A DNA stretch of 64,000 nt, from NCBI RefSeq assembly GCF_052327305.1, contig NZ_CP182486.1, forward strand, positions 1,984,001 to 2,048,000. The letters are read 5' to 3'. Shown piece after piece: positions 18,163 through 28,757 of the stretch. The notes beneath the pieces were generated by a model. The model was not told where the DNA came from, did not search any database, and worked only from the letters and a program-made list of their open reading frames with translations. The first letter of the stretch is position 1. Each line of letters starts with the position of its first letter. This DNA comes from Sphingobium sp052327305 (GTDB taxonomy: Bacteria > Pseudomonadota > Alphaproteobacteria > Sphingomonadales > Sphingomonadaceae). Made by a program: the position numbers and the translations under genes.

Positions 18163-18858
18163 ATGACCATGAAAAGGCTTTCCCTTCTCGCCGCTGCCTC
18201 CGCCGCGTCCCTCATGGCGCTCTCGGGTTGCGCCAGCAATTTTCGCGCGGACGTTTCGCGCTTTCAGCAGCTTCCGCCACCGAGCCAGGGGCAGACGTTC
18301 ACTGTGCAGGCGGAGAACCCGCAACTCGCGGGTGGTCTCGAGTTCGGCCATTACGCCCAGCTCGTGACCGAGCGGATGGTCGCGCAGGGCTATCAGCCCG
18401 CCAGCGATCCCGCCACTGCGCAGCTTATCGTCCGGATGGACTATGGTGTGGATCGCGGTCGTGAACGCATCCGGTCCAGCGGTTTCTCCGGCGGTTGGGG
18501 CGGCTTCGGCGGTCCTGGCTGGGGCGCATGGGGTCCGGGTTATGGCCGGGGCTGGGGCCCCGCCTGGGGCGGCTGGCGCGGCCGTTATGCCTATGGCTTC
18601 TATGATCCCTTCCTCTGGGGTCCGGGGCCGGGCTTTAATGACGTGTCGAGCTACACCGTCTATGGCAGCCAGCTTCGCCTGCGCATCGACAAGGCCGGTG
18701 GCGGCCGCGTGTTCGAGGGCACCGCCCGTGCACAGAGCGTTAGCAACAAGCTTACTTATCTGGTGCCAAACCTGATCGACGCGATGTTCACGGGCTTCCC
18801 CGGCAATAATGGGGAAGAGATCAAGGTTACCGTCGCGCCGGAGCCGAAGAAGGACTGA
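18163..18858 (+). CDS. DUF4136 lipoprotein with Gly/Trp-rich insert
   Basis: A 231-residue outer-membrane-type lipoprotein with lipobox LSGC (Cys23). The body resembles DUF4136 proteins (LEFGHYAQLVTERMVAQGY, then QLRLRIDKAGGGRVFEGTA). Between them, about residues 105-150, is an insert made almost wholly of Gly, Trp, Pro and Tyr (for example GGWGGFGGPGWGAWGPGYG). The function of DUF4136 is not known. It is monocistronic by spacing, with a hairpin after the stop at 18876-18904. Confidence 0.82.
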   Translation: MTMKRLSLLAAASAASLMALSGCASNFRADVSRFQQLPPPSQGQTFTVQAENPQLAGGLEFGHYAQLVTERMVAQGYQPASDPATAQLIVRMDYGVDRGRERIRSSGFSGGWGGFGGPGWGAWGPGYGRGWGPAWGGWRGRYAYGFYDPFLWGPGPGFNDVSSYTVYGSQLRLRIDKAGGGRVFEGTARAQSVSNKLTYLVPNLIDAMFTGFPGNNGEEIKVTVAPEPKKD

Positions 18859-18875
18859 TCCTTCGATTAATTCAC

Positions 18876-18904
18876 TCGGGTCCGTGCATCCAGCGCGGAC
18901 CCGA
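18876..18904. terminator. Hairpin between convergent genes
   Basis: A perfect 9-base stem (TCGGGTCCG / CGGACCCGA, 11-base loop) between the DUF4136 gene and the convergent GNAT gene. There is no T-run, so termination is inferred from position and stem strength. Confidence 0.5.
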
Positions 18905-18912
18905 TGGTCCCC

Positions 18913-19452
18913 TTAGCGGAAGCTCTTGCTGAGCATGACCAGTGCGGGATCGCCGTCGACCGCGCGCGCTATGAAGCCCTTCTCCCGCTCCAGTTCGATT
19001 GTCGCGCGATTGGCCCTGTTCTCGATCGAGATAACCCGGCCTACGCCGCGCATATGTGCCTCATCGCTCAGCAGATCGAGCAGAACCCATCCCACTCCCT
19101 TGCCTCTATAGTCCTGCCGCACCGAGACAGCGATCTCGGCGGTGTCCATTGCCCGGTCGCAGGCCAGCAGCGCGGAGGCGACGGGGTGCCCGGTCGCCTG
19201 ATCGAAGGCGAGAAAGCTCTCGGTGTGGAAATGGTCGGTGTGGATCAGCGGATCGATCTGCGCGGAGGTGACGCAGGGCGCGGCCGTCAAAAAGCGGAAG
19301 CATCGGTCCTCGTCGCTCACCTGCGCGAACAGTGCGGTCAGAGCCGCTTCGTCATGTTCGTCGGCAAGGCGTATATCGAGCGCCACCCCCTCGCGGGTGG
19401 TGACTTTACGTACGGTCTTCGTGGGCTGCAGAATCTCGGTGACGTTGCACAT
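18913..19452 (-). CDS. GNAT family N-acetyltransferase
   Basis: A 179-residue acetyl-CoA-dependent acetyltransferase of unknown substrate. The GNAT core is seen in AEIAVSVRQDYRGKGVGWVLLDLL (about 110-133), containing the acetyl-CoA pyrophosphate loop RxxGxG (RGKGVG). IRLADEHDEAALTALFAQVS at the N-terminal side is the usual GNAT helix. A very good ribosome site (GGAGGAAA) lies six bases before ATG 19452. It resembles the acetyltransferase part of protein-acetyltransferase Pat/YfiQ proteins in the phrase DEDRCFRFL, but lacks the acyl-CoA synthetase-like domain. Confidence 0.85.
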   Translation of the reverse strand: MCNVTEILQPTKTVRKVTTREGVALDIRLADEHDEAALTALFAQVSDEDRCFRFLTAAPCVTSAQIDPLIHTDHFHTESFLAFDQATGHPVASALLACDRAMDTAEIAVSVRQDYRGKGVGWVLLDLLSDEAHMRGVGRVISIENRANRATIELEREKGFIARAVDGDPALVMLSKSFR

Positions 19453-19535
19453 GGCTTTCCTCCGGTCGTTCGAGGAGTGATACCAGCCATTTAGTCGCGT
19501 AGCGGTCCCGGCGCGTTGACCAAGGACAAGTTTGC

Positions 19536-21119
19536 TCAGTTCTTCGCGGCGAGGGCGCTCAGCTCCTCCAGATCCAGATCGTGCTCCAGTTCGTGGAGCG
19601 TGCGGTCGTCGATCTTGCCGGCCCGGTGCAGGCGGATGAGCTTGGCGCGTCCGGCAGCGGTCGCTCCCAGCACCAGATCGAAATGGGCGTGCAGGCGCGG
19701 CGCGAAATGGTCTTCCTGCCCGGCATACTCGGCCGAGATGCTCGCGCGGCGACGGTAGCGATCCAGCAATTGCGGATGGATCAGCTCGCCTGCCTCGTCA
19801 TAGGCGCGGCTTGCCACATGGTCGAGCTGCGCCTGCGCCATGGCCGCTTCGGCTTCGGACATGGTCATCGGCGCGTCGCCCCCCGCCGCGCCGGGTAGGT
19901 TCGCCCAGCGGATGACCCAGCCGAGCGACATGCCCTGCACCAGCACCGTCGCCAGAATCACGGCGAAGGCGCACACGAGCATGAAGTCGCGACCCGGCAC
20001 GGCGGCAGGCACGCTCAGCGCCACCGCCAGCGTCACCACGCCGCGCATCCCTGCCCAGCCGAGCACCGTAGCCGCGCGCGGGCCGATTGGCCGATAGCGC
20101 TTCCAGCCGATCCGACGCTGAAGCGCAATCAGTCCGTCCGTTGCGAAGATCCATGCGAAGCGCGCCAACGTCATGGCGAGAATGATGAGCGCGATTGGCA
20201 CTGCCATCTGCTCCAGCGCGACACGGAAGCCACCCGCGCGATCGATCACGTCGCGCAGCGATGAGCCGATCAGCATGAAGACGGAGGCTTCGAGGAGGAA
20301 GATCAGCACGGCCCAGAAGGCTGTGCCGCGTATGCGGACTGCCGCGCTGAACACGACATGCTGATACCAGCCGCAGATGAGGCCCGCGATGACCGTGGCG
20401 ATGACGCCGGAGACATGGATCATCTCGCCCGCGAGATAGGCGGTCCAGCCGATCAGCGTGGACGATGCGATCTTGAGATAGTCGTCGCCCAGACGCGGCA
20501 CCAGCAGCACCCATGCGGCGCCCGCTGCCACGCCGACCAAGGCGCCGCCCGTGGCCAGCAGGGCGAAGCTGCCGAGCGCGTCGATGGTGCTGAACATGCC
20601 GGTGAGCGCCGCGGCAATCGCGAATCGGAAGAGCACGAGGCCGGTTGCATCGTTGAACAGGCTCTCGCCTTCCAGGAGAATGGAAAGCCGGGGCGGCAGC
20701 TGCACGCGCGAGAGGATGGCGCGCGCGGAGATGGCGTCCGGTGGAGAGACGATGGCGCCCAGCGCGGCGCACGCGGCCCAAGGGAGCGACGGCATCAGCA
20801 GATGGGCCGTGACGGCGACCACTGCCGTCGTGAAGACGACTGCGCCGATCGCGAGGGAGGCGATGCCGAAGATGTGGCGCTTGAGATGGCCGACGGCGAT
20901 GAACCATGCGCCGTCCATCAAGAGTGGCGGCAGAAAGATCACCAGCACCAGTTCGGGATTGAGCGTGATGATGGGCAGGCCGGGCACGAAGGCGAGTAGC
21001 GCGCCGCCCGTGATGAGGGCCACGGCAGGCGGCAGGCCCAGCTTCGCCGCCGCATAATGGAGGGCGATGATCGCGATCATCATCGCGATGACCAGCTCGA
21101 ACAGTTCGGTCGGATGCAT
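19536..21119 (-). CDS. Na+/H+ antiporter, CPA1/NhaP type
   Basis: A 527-residue inner-membrane cation/proton antiporter with 12-13 membrane helices in the first 410 residues and a soluble C-terminal tail (about 420-527, EAEAAMAQAQLDHVASRAYDE, acidic and helical). Key family phrases are ALGAIVSPPDAISARAIL (ion-site SPPD), LEGESLFNDATGLVLFRFA and WAGMRGVVTLAVALS. It exports Na+ or K+ for pH and salt homeostasis; the ion cannot be told from sequence. Downstream of gyrB on the same strand, but separated by 163 bases that include a hairpin. Confidence 0.92.
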   Translation of the reverse strand: MHPTELFELVIAMMIAIIALHYAAAKLGLPPAVALITGGALLAFVPGLPIITLNPELVLVIFLPPLLMDGAWFIAVGHLKRHIFGIASLAIGAVVFTTAVVAVTAHLLMPSLPWAACAALGAIVSPPDAISARAILSRVQLPPRLSILLEGESLFNDATGLVLFRFAIAAALTGMFSTIDALGSFALLATGGALVGVAAGAAWVLLVPRLGDDYLKIASSTLIGWTAYLAGEMIHVSGVIATVIAGLICGWYQHVVFSAAVRIRGTAFWAVLIFLLEASVFMLIGSSLRDVIDRAGGFRVALEQMAVPIALIILAMTLARFAWIFATDGLIALQRRIGWKRYRPIGPRAATVLGWAGMRGVVTLAVALSVPAAVPGRDFMLVCAFAVILATVLVQGMSLGWVIRWANLPGAAGGDAPMTMSEAEAAMAQAQLDHVASRAYDEAGELIHPQLLDRYRRRASISAEYAGQEDHFAPRLHAHFDLVLGATAAGRAKLIRLHRAGKIDDRTLHELEHDLDLEELSALAAKN

Positions 21120-21215
21120 GTGGCCCCCTGCTTGCCCCGCCCGGAGCCTATCGCGGCTTTATCGGTCGGGGAAGTGCCATGCGTGGGTCAGTGCCCGGCG
21201 ACATTATCGAAGGCT

Positions 21216-21240
21216 CCGGAGGCAGATGGCCTGCCTCCGG
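21216..21240 (-). terminator. Hairpin after gyrB
   Basis: A perfect 10-base stem (CCGGAGGCAG / CTGCCTCCGG, 5-base loop) 43 bases beyond the gyrB stop. There is no U-tract on either strand, so it is a probable rather than proven terminator. Confidence 0.55.
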
Positions 21241-21282
21241 ATCGTCCCAGTAATCCGGACCGTGCTCTCGAAAAATCCCGCT

Positions 21283-23772
<2,490 letters not shown>

Positions 23773-23967
23773 GCCGAGTATATAGGGTCTGAGGCGCTGT
23801 AACGAAAGCGAAATGCGCTCTCGTGGAAGGCTCATTTGCCTGCCCTGTGCGCCGCCGCCGCCCCGCTGCGGCTGATCGCTTTTCTCGTTCACAAAGACGA
23901 ACATAAACGACTTGGGTGGGACGCATTTCGATTTTACTCTCCAGCCACGCTTTTTGGGAGAGACCTC

Positions 23968-26160
23968 ATGGACATGAAGACGAGCAATCCTGAGTCCGGT
24001 TGCCCGGTGCACGGCGCCGGCCGTTCCCTTCTCGGCCGTACCAACAAGGACTGGTGGCCGGATATGCTGGCAACCGAAATCCTGAACCCGAACGGCCCGT
24101 CCAATCCGCTGGGACCGGACTTCGACTATGCCGAAGCCTTCAAGCAGCTCGACTATCAGGCGCTGAAGGCGGATCTTCACGCCCTGATGACGGACAGCCA
24201 GCCCTGGTGGCCGGCGGATTACGGTCACTACGGCCCCTTCTTCATCCGCATGGCCTGGCATGCTGCCGGCACCTATCGCACGGCGGACGGGCGCGGCGGC
24301 GCCAACAGCGGCCAGCAGCGCTTTGCACCGCTCGACAGCTGGCCCGACAACGGCAATCTCGACAAGGCGCGCCGCCTGCTGTGGCCGATCAAGCAGAAAT
24401 ACGGCAAGCATATCAGCTGGGCCGATCTGTTCATTCTCACCGGCAATGTCGCGATCGAGAGCATGGGCGGCCCGGTCTTCGGCTTCGGGGGCGGGCGCGC
24501 CGACGTGTTCGAGCCGGAACGCGACATCTACTGGGGCAGCGAGGACAAATGGGTCAACGAGGGCGTTCAGACCCGCATCGACCCGGACAAAGGTCTGGAG
24601 ATCGAAGGGCCGCTCGCCGCGATCCAGATGGGTCTCATCTACGTGAACCCGGAAGGGCCGGGCGGCGTGCCCGATCCGCTGCAGTCCGCGCGCGACATCA
24701 AGGAAACCTTCGAGCGCATGGCGATGAACCATGAGGAGACCGTCGCGCTCACCGCGGGCGGCCACACCTTCGGCAAGGCGCATGGCAATGGCGACGCGTC
24801 GCTCCTTGGCAAGGCGCCCTCCGGTGGCGATCTGGCAGCGCAGGGCTTCGGCTGGGTCTCAAGCCATGAGAGCGGAGGCATCGGCGAGCACACCGTCACC
24901 AGCGGCATCGAGGGGTCTTGGGTCAACACGCCGACCCAGTGGAGCGAGAACTACTTCCGCCTGCTGCTCGACTATGACTATGAGCTGGTCCACTCGCCGG
25001 CCGGCGCGCAGCAGTGGCAGCCGATCGACCAGCGCGAAGAGGACATGGCCCCGGCGGCCTGGGACGCGAGCCTCAAGGTGCCGACGATGATGACCACGGC
25101 CGATATGGCGCTAAAGATGGACCCCGAGTTCCGCGCGATCAGCGAGAAATTCCGCAACGATCACGAAGCGTTCAAGGATGCCTTCGCGCGGGCATGGTTC
25201 AAGCTGACGCATCGCGACATGGGGCCGAAGGTCCGCTATCTCGGCCCGGAAGTGCCGGTGGAAGATCTGATCTGGCAGGATCCCATCCCTGCCGGCGCCA
25301 TGCCCACAGGCGCCGAAGTCGCGGCCGTGAAGGCGAAGATTGCGGCGAGTGGCCTGACCGTCAGCCAGCTCGTCAAGACCGCCTGGGCTTCGGCCAGCAC
25401 ATATCGCAAGTCCGATCATCGCGGCGGCGCCAATGGCGCGCGCATTCGCCTTGCGCCGCAAAAGGACTGGGACGTCAATGAGCCCGCGATGCTCGCGAAC
25501 GTGCTGGAGACGCTGGACGGTCTGCGCGGCTCGCTGTCGATGGCGGATGCGATCGTGCTTGGCGGCGTCGTGGGCCTTGAGAAGGCGATCAGCGACGCCG
25601 GGTTCAGCGTCGCGGTGCCGTTCACGGGCGGGCGCGGCGATGCCACTGAAGAGCAGACCGATGGTGACAGCTTCGCCGTGATGGAGCCGGAGGCGGACGC
25701 CTTCCGCAACTATCTCGGCAAGAAAAAGCTGGCGGTGAAGACCGAGGAGATGATGCTCGACCGCGCCTCATTGCTGGGCCTGTCCGTGCCGGAAATGACG
25801 GTGCTGATTGGTGGCCTGCGCGTGCTCGGTGCCAATCATGGCGAGCGTGGCCATGGTCATTTCACCAAGCGTTCGGGGCAGCTCACCAACGACTTCTTCG
25901 TCAATCTGCTTGGCATGACCAATGTCTGGAAGGCGGTGGAAGGCTCGGACGATCAGGAGTTTATCGCCACTGACCGCAAGGGCGGCCACGAGACGTGGCG
26001 CGCCACGCGGGCCGATCTGATCTTCGGCTCCAACTCGGAGCTGCGCGCCGTGGCCGAGGTCTATGCCGAAAGCGGCAGCGAGGAGAAGTTCGTGAAGGAC
26101 TTCGTCGCCGCCTGGAGCAAGGTGATGAACGCCGACCGCTGGGATCTTGTGGCGGCTTGA
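23968..26160 (+). CDS. katG: Catalase-peroxidase
   Basis: Heme enzyme removing H2O2 as catalase and peroxidase. The 730 residues form two duplicated peroxidase domains. Distal residues Arg94, Trp97 and His98 are in FFIRMAWHAAGTYR, the proximal heme ligand His266 in LTAGGHTFGKAHG, and the catalase-specific Met-Tyr-Trp adduct can be traced to Trp97, Tyr225 (LIYVNPEG) and Met251 (ERMAMN). All expected catalytic residues are therefore present. ATG 23968 follows GGGAGAGA; the frame upstream of it is antisense to the gyrB leader. A perfect 12-base hairpin follows the stop. OxyR control is expected from the family but no site was identified. Confidence 0.97.
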   Translation: MDMKTSNPESGCPVHGAGRSLLGRTNKDWWPDMLATEILNPNGPSNPLGPDFDYAEAFKQLDYQALKADLHALMTDSQPWWPADYGHYGPFFIRMAWHAAGTYRTADGRGGANSGQQRFAPLDSWPDNGNLDKARRLLWPIKQKYGKHISWADLFILTGNVAIESMGGPVFGFGGGRADVFEPERDIYWGSEDKWVNEGVQTRIDPDKGLEIEGPLAAIQMGLIYVNPEGPGGVPDPLQSARDIKETFERMAMNHEETVALTAGGHTFGKAHGNGDASLLGKAPSGGDLAAQGFGWVSSHESGGIGEHTVTSGIEGSWVNTPTQWSENYFRLLLDYDYELVHSPAGAQQWQPIDQREEDMAPAAWDASLKVPTMMTTADMALKMDPEFRAISEKFRNDHEAFKDAFARAWFKLTHRDMGPKVRYLGPEVPVEDLIWQDPIPAGAMPTGAEVAAVKAKIAASGLTVSQLVKTAWASASTYRKSDHRGGANGARIRLAPQKDWDVNEPAMLANVLETLDGLRGSLSMADAIVLGGVVGLEKAISDAGFSVAVPFTGGRGDATEEQTDGDSFAVMEPEADAFRNYLGKKKLAVKTEEMMLDRASLLGLSVPEMTVLIGGLRVLGANHGERGHGHFTKRSGQLTNDFFVNLLGMTNVWKAVEGSDDQEFIATDRKGGHETWRATRADLIFGSNSELRAVAEVYAESGSEEKFVKDFVAAWSKVMNADRWDLVAA

Positions 26161-26170
26161 ACCTTCGATC

Positions 26171-26201
26171 GAGAGTCTGCCGGCGGCTTCGGCAGACTCT
26201 C
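26171..26201 (+). terminator. katG terminator hairpin
   Basis: A perfect 12-base stem (GAGAGTCTGCCG / CGGCAGACTCTC, 7-base loop) 10 bases after the katG stop codon. The T-run is missing. Confidence 0.65.
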
Positions 26202-26337
26202 GGCCTAGGCCATTCCTGAAATGCGCATGGCGCCGCGTCGACCCATGCGCTAGCTATGTTGCGCCCACCGGTGCTCCGCGATTCCTTGCCTTCGGGCGGG
26301 CCGTGATACCCATCGCCGGCGGCAAGGGAGAGAGATC

Positions 26338-27063
26338 ATGGCCCGCATTCATCTGCTTCATGCCATCGCTGCCACGGTGATGCTTGCAACTGCTGCCCCT
26401 GTTTTGAGCGCCACCCCTGCGGAAAGTGCTGTCGCTGATCCCGCACGTCCGGAAGCGGACCGCGCGCGCGATGCCGACCGCAAGCCGGCTGAGCTGGTGA
26501 CGTTCGCAGGCGTCAAGCCGAGCGCGACTGTCGCGGAGCTTGCGCCGGGCGGCGGTTATTTCACGCGCATTCTCGTCGGTACAGTGGGGGCGAAGGGCCA
26601 TGTCTATGCCATGGTCGGCCGCCCGTCACCGGCGCTGTCAGACTATGCCACGAGCCATCCCAATCTCAGCGTGGTCTCGGCCAAGTCTGGCGAGATCAAC
26701 GTGCCCGCTCCGGTCGATGTGGTCTGGACGACGCTCAACTATCATGACTTCAAGAACGCGAAGGTCGGCGAGAGCGACGTTGCCGCGCTGACGAATGCGG
26801 CCGCGTTCAAGGCGCTCAAGCGCGGCGGCATTTATCTGGTTGTCGATCATCAGGCGGCGCCCGGATCGGGGACCAGCGCCACCTCGAGCCTGCACAGGAT
26901 CGAATCGGCAGCGGTGAAGAAGGAGGTTGAGGCCGCCGGCTTCAAGCTGGCAGGCGAAAGCCCGCTTCTGCATCATGCGGCGGACGATCACACGCTGCGC
27001 GTGCAGGAGAGCGGCATTCGCGGCAAGACGGATCAGTTCGTCCTGAAATTCCGCAAGCCCTGA
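26338..27063 (+). CDS. Exported SAM-methyltransferase-like protein (COG4798 type)
   Basis: A 241-residue protein with a clear signal peptide (cleavage about 25, VLSA) followed by a Rossmann methyltransferase fold. ATVAELAPGGGYFTRIL (about 63-79) is motif I for S-adenosylmethionine, and KRGGIYLVVDH (about 161-171) the later strand. Periplasmic methyltransferase-like proteins of this type are common in sphingomonads, but SAM is not expected in the periplasm, so the catalytic role is doubtful. Good ribosome site GGGAGAGAG before ATG 26338. It ends at a hairpin shared with the convergent small gene. Confidence 0.78.
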   Translation: MARIHLLHAIAATVMLATAAPVLSATPAESAVADPARPEADRARDADRKPAELVTFAGVKPSATVAELAPGGGYFTRILVGTVGAKGHVYAMVGRPSPALSDYATSHPNLSVVSAKSGEINVPAPVDVVWTTLNYHDFKNAKVGESDVAALTNAAAFKALKRGGIYLVVDHQAAPGSGTSATSSLHRIESAAVKKEVEAAGFKLAGESPLLHHAADDHTLRVQESGIRGKTDQFVLKFRKP

Positions 27064-27081
27064 AGGTCATCGCAGCGGGCA

Positions 27082-27105
27082 CGGCCGGCCTATTGGGGCC
27101 GGCCG
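27082..27105. terminator. Hairpin between convergent genes
   Basis: A 9-base GC-only stem (CGGCCGGCC / GGCCGGCCG, 6-base loop) between the exported methyltransferase-like gene and the convergent 78-residue gene, without a T-run. It can serve both strands. Confidence 0.5.
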
Positions 27106-27114
27106 CAGCGCCGG

Positions 27115-27351
27115 TTACGCCTGATAAGGTGTCTGCATGCGGGACACATAAAGGGATGAGCGGGCGACCGGCGTCCCGATAAGGCGTGCCTTCATGCCTC
27201 GCCTCAAGGTGTCGGCATCAGGCAGGTTGTTGAGCACCACGCGTGTGCCGCCGAAAGGCAGCGGTTCGATGACCGAAATGGCGATCTTCTGCTTCGTGCA
27301 ATAATCGGTCACTTCGACGACAGTGGCTGTGAGAGTGATCGCGCGGCTCAT
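27115..27351 (-). CDS. Small hypothetical protein, 78 residues
   Basis: A basic 78-residue protein beginning MSRAITLTATVVEVTDYC, with alternating hydrophobic strands (ATVVEVTDY, IAISVIEPL, RVVLNNL) that look like a small beta-barrel. I do not recognise the family. ATG 27351 was chosen over the long open frame because of an excellent GGGAGGA site at 7 bases. The upstream 394 bases contain no supported gene, so it probably has its own promoter. Confidence 0.6.
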   Translation of the reverse strand: MSRAITLTATVVEVTDYCTKQKIAISVIEPLPFGGTRVVLNNLPDADTLRRGMKARLIGTPVARSSLYVSRMQTPYQA

Positions 27352-27621
27352 GCGGGCGATCCTCCCGCAACCGCATAGCCACGGCGCAGGGTCTTTAAAA
27401 AGGGATTGAAGTTGGTCATTGGACGCGTCCCGGTCAGCAAGCGGGAGCGCGGATGGTCTCTCAGTCAGGGCGAAAGCTTGCGGAGCGGCTCGCGGTGATG
27501 CGGGCTCGATGACACAGAAGTGTTGCCATGTCGTCGGAATTCGTCCGCTACCGGTTTTTGGCACTGCACCGACGGCACGCCCGGGGCCAGATGGAAACTC
27601 GGGCAAAATCTGATCGTGGTA

Positions 27622-27691
27622 TGCGCTCAGGCGGCGTTCTTAGCGGCCTTGTTCTGCTGATAGCGCTCGATTGCTTCGAGGGTGATGCGGG
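27622..27691 (-). repeat. Direct repeat: duplicated 3' end of ppa (pseudogene fragment)
   Basis: This 70-base segment matches 31375-31444, the true end of ppa, in the same orientation, with only a handful of mismatches. On the minus strand it still reads RITLEAIERYQQNKAAKNAA and stop, versus RITLEAIERYQQSKAAKNAA in ppa; most differences are silent, so it came from a functional gene. Similarity stops abruptly on both sides. The two copies bracket the DUF6607/TonB-receptor pair, the pattern left by insertion at a gene's 3' end. Confidence 0.88.
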
Positions 27692-27696
27692 GGGAA

Positions 27697-27730
27697 GGAT
27701 GAGCGCGCCGCCACAATTGCGCGCTCATCC
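27697..27730 (-). terminator. Terminator hairpin of the DUF6607 gene
   Basis: A perfect 11-base inverted repeat (GGATGAGCGCG / CGCGCTCATCC, 12-base loop) starting 15 bases beyond the DUF6607 stop. There is no clear U-run. It sits directly between the module and the ppa fragment. Confidence 0.6.
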
Positions 27731-27745
27731 CCGACCGCCTGGCTG

Positions 27746-28744
27746 TCAGCGCGGCGCGGCGGTCACTTCCGCGATCACCGCACGTCCGCGCCGGATCGCA
27801 TCGGCGGTCTTGGTCTTTCCGGCCTGTATGTCGTCGGCGAGGGTCATCAGCCGTTCCGCCCCGGCTGATCCGGTGTCGGGCACTTCCGCAGCGCTAACCC
27901 CGTTGCTTTTGCTGATTGCTTCGTCCCAGGCAGAGCGGATCGCCGCCCAATAGTCTTTGGTCGCGGCCCAGTAGGCGTCGGCGGCGGCGACATCAAACCC
28001 GCTGTCCTTCACATAGCTGTTGAGCACGGATTCCTGCACGAAGGGGACGAGCTTGTCGCTCCCCGCCGTGCCCGGCTCCGCACCCATCTTCATATTGTCC
28101 TGCCAGTGGATCCAGCCGGCAGGCGAGGGGGAGTGGCGGTTGATCGCGAGATAGCGGTCATAGACCGGCTTCCTCACTGCATCGCGCCGGGCGAGCGGGC
28201 GCCAGGTCCAGTTGCTGCGCCAGCGCCGCACGCCGCCTTCGGTGGTCCATTGCCCCCAGCCGCCGTAACGCGGCGAATCGTCGGTCTGCCACACTGTCTG
28301 GGACCAGCGGCCACCGCGCATGGTTTGTGGCACGGCTTCCTGGTTCCACCGGCCCTTGCCGGCATAGACGAGCACGGTTTCCGGCTCGTAGGTCCAGTCC
28401 TGCCGCCAGTGCTTGATGACGAAGGTCTTGCCGTTCTCATCCTTCACCACGAGCAGATGCTGAAGTACGATGTGGCGACCCGTATCCTCGATCACGCGGA
28501 CGCTTTCATATCCGCCGGAAATTTTGGCGGGGATCGGCGTATAGTCGCTGCGCCAGGGCGTCGTCTCGCGCATGTCGAACGTCACCTTGTAGTCGCCTGC
28601 CATCGCCAGAATGTCGGCGCGGTCCGCCGTGAAGGACGAGGTTTCGGCCTCGGCGCTCCTCGGCTTCACCGGGCCATCGGCGATGGCAGGCGTGGTCGCC
28701 AGCACGCTGGCGGCGATCATCAGGGATGTGAACAGGGTTTTCAT
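27746..28744 (-). CDS. DUF6607 family exported protein
   Basis: A 332-residue protein with a signal peptide (MKTLFTSLMIAASVLATTPAIA, cleavage about 22) and a Trp/Arg-rich body: VIKHWRQDWTYEPE, then PRYGGWGQWTTEGGVRRWRSNWTWRPLARRD. These features match DUF6607, a family of unknown function often found next to TonB-dependent receptors. It begins 13 bases after the receptor stop, so the two are one transcript, presumably under the same Fur box. A role in handling the imported ligand (heme or a metal chelate) in the periplasm is inference. ATG 28744 was preferred to the open frame running back into the receptor. Confidence 0.82.
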   Translation of the reverse strand: MKTLFTSLMIAASVLATTPAIADGPVKPRSAEAETSSFTADRADILAMAGDYKVTFDMRETTPWRSDYTPIPAKISGGYESVRVIEDTGRHIVLQHLLVVKDENGKTFVIKHWRQDWTYEPETVLVYAGKGRWNQEAVPQTMRGGRWSQTVWQTDDSPRYGGWGQWTTEGGVRRWRSNWTWRPLARRDAVRKPVYDRYLAINRHSPSPAGWIHWQDNMKMGAEPGTAGSDKLVPFVQESVLNSYVKDSGFDVAAADAYWAATKDYWAAIRSAWDEAISKSNGVSAAEVPDTGSAGAERLMTLADDIQAGKTKTADAIRRGRAVIAEVTAAPR

Positions 28745-28757
28745 GAGGATGGTCCCT

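Larger units (their letters stand above)
27352..27745. other. Gene-poor spacer holding a ppa fragment and a hairpin
   Basis: A 394-base stretch. It carries the 5' leader of the small gene at 27351, a 70-base copy of the 3' end of ppa (27622-27691), and a strong hairpin (27697-27730) after the DUF6607 gene. The remaining 27370-27620 shows nothing recognisable; the reading frames there lack codon bias or similarity. Confidence 0.6.

Noticed and set aside
23773..24783. N-terminal extension of gyrB by 337 codons
   Set aside because: It runs antisense through katG, and the ATPase domain begins right after the ATG at 23772.
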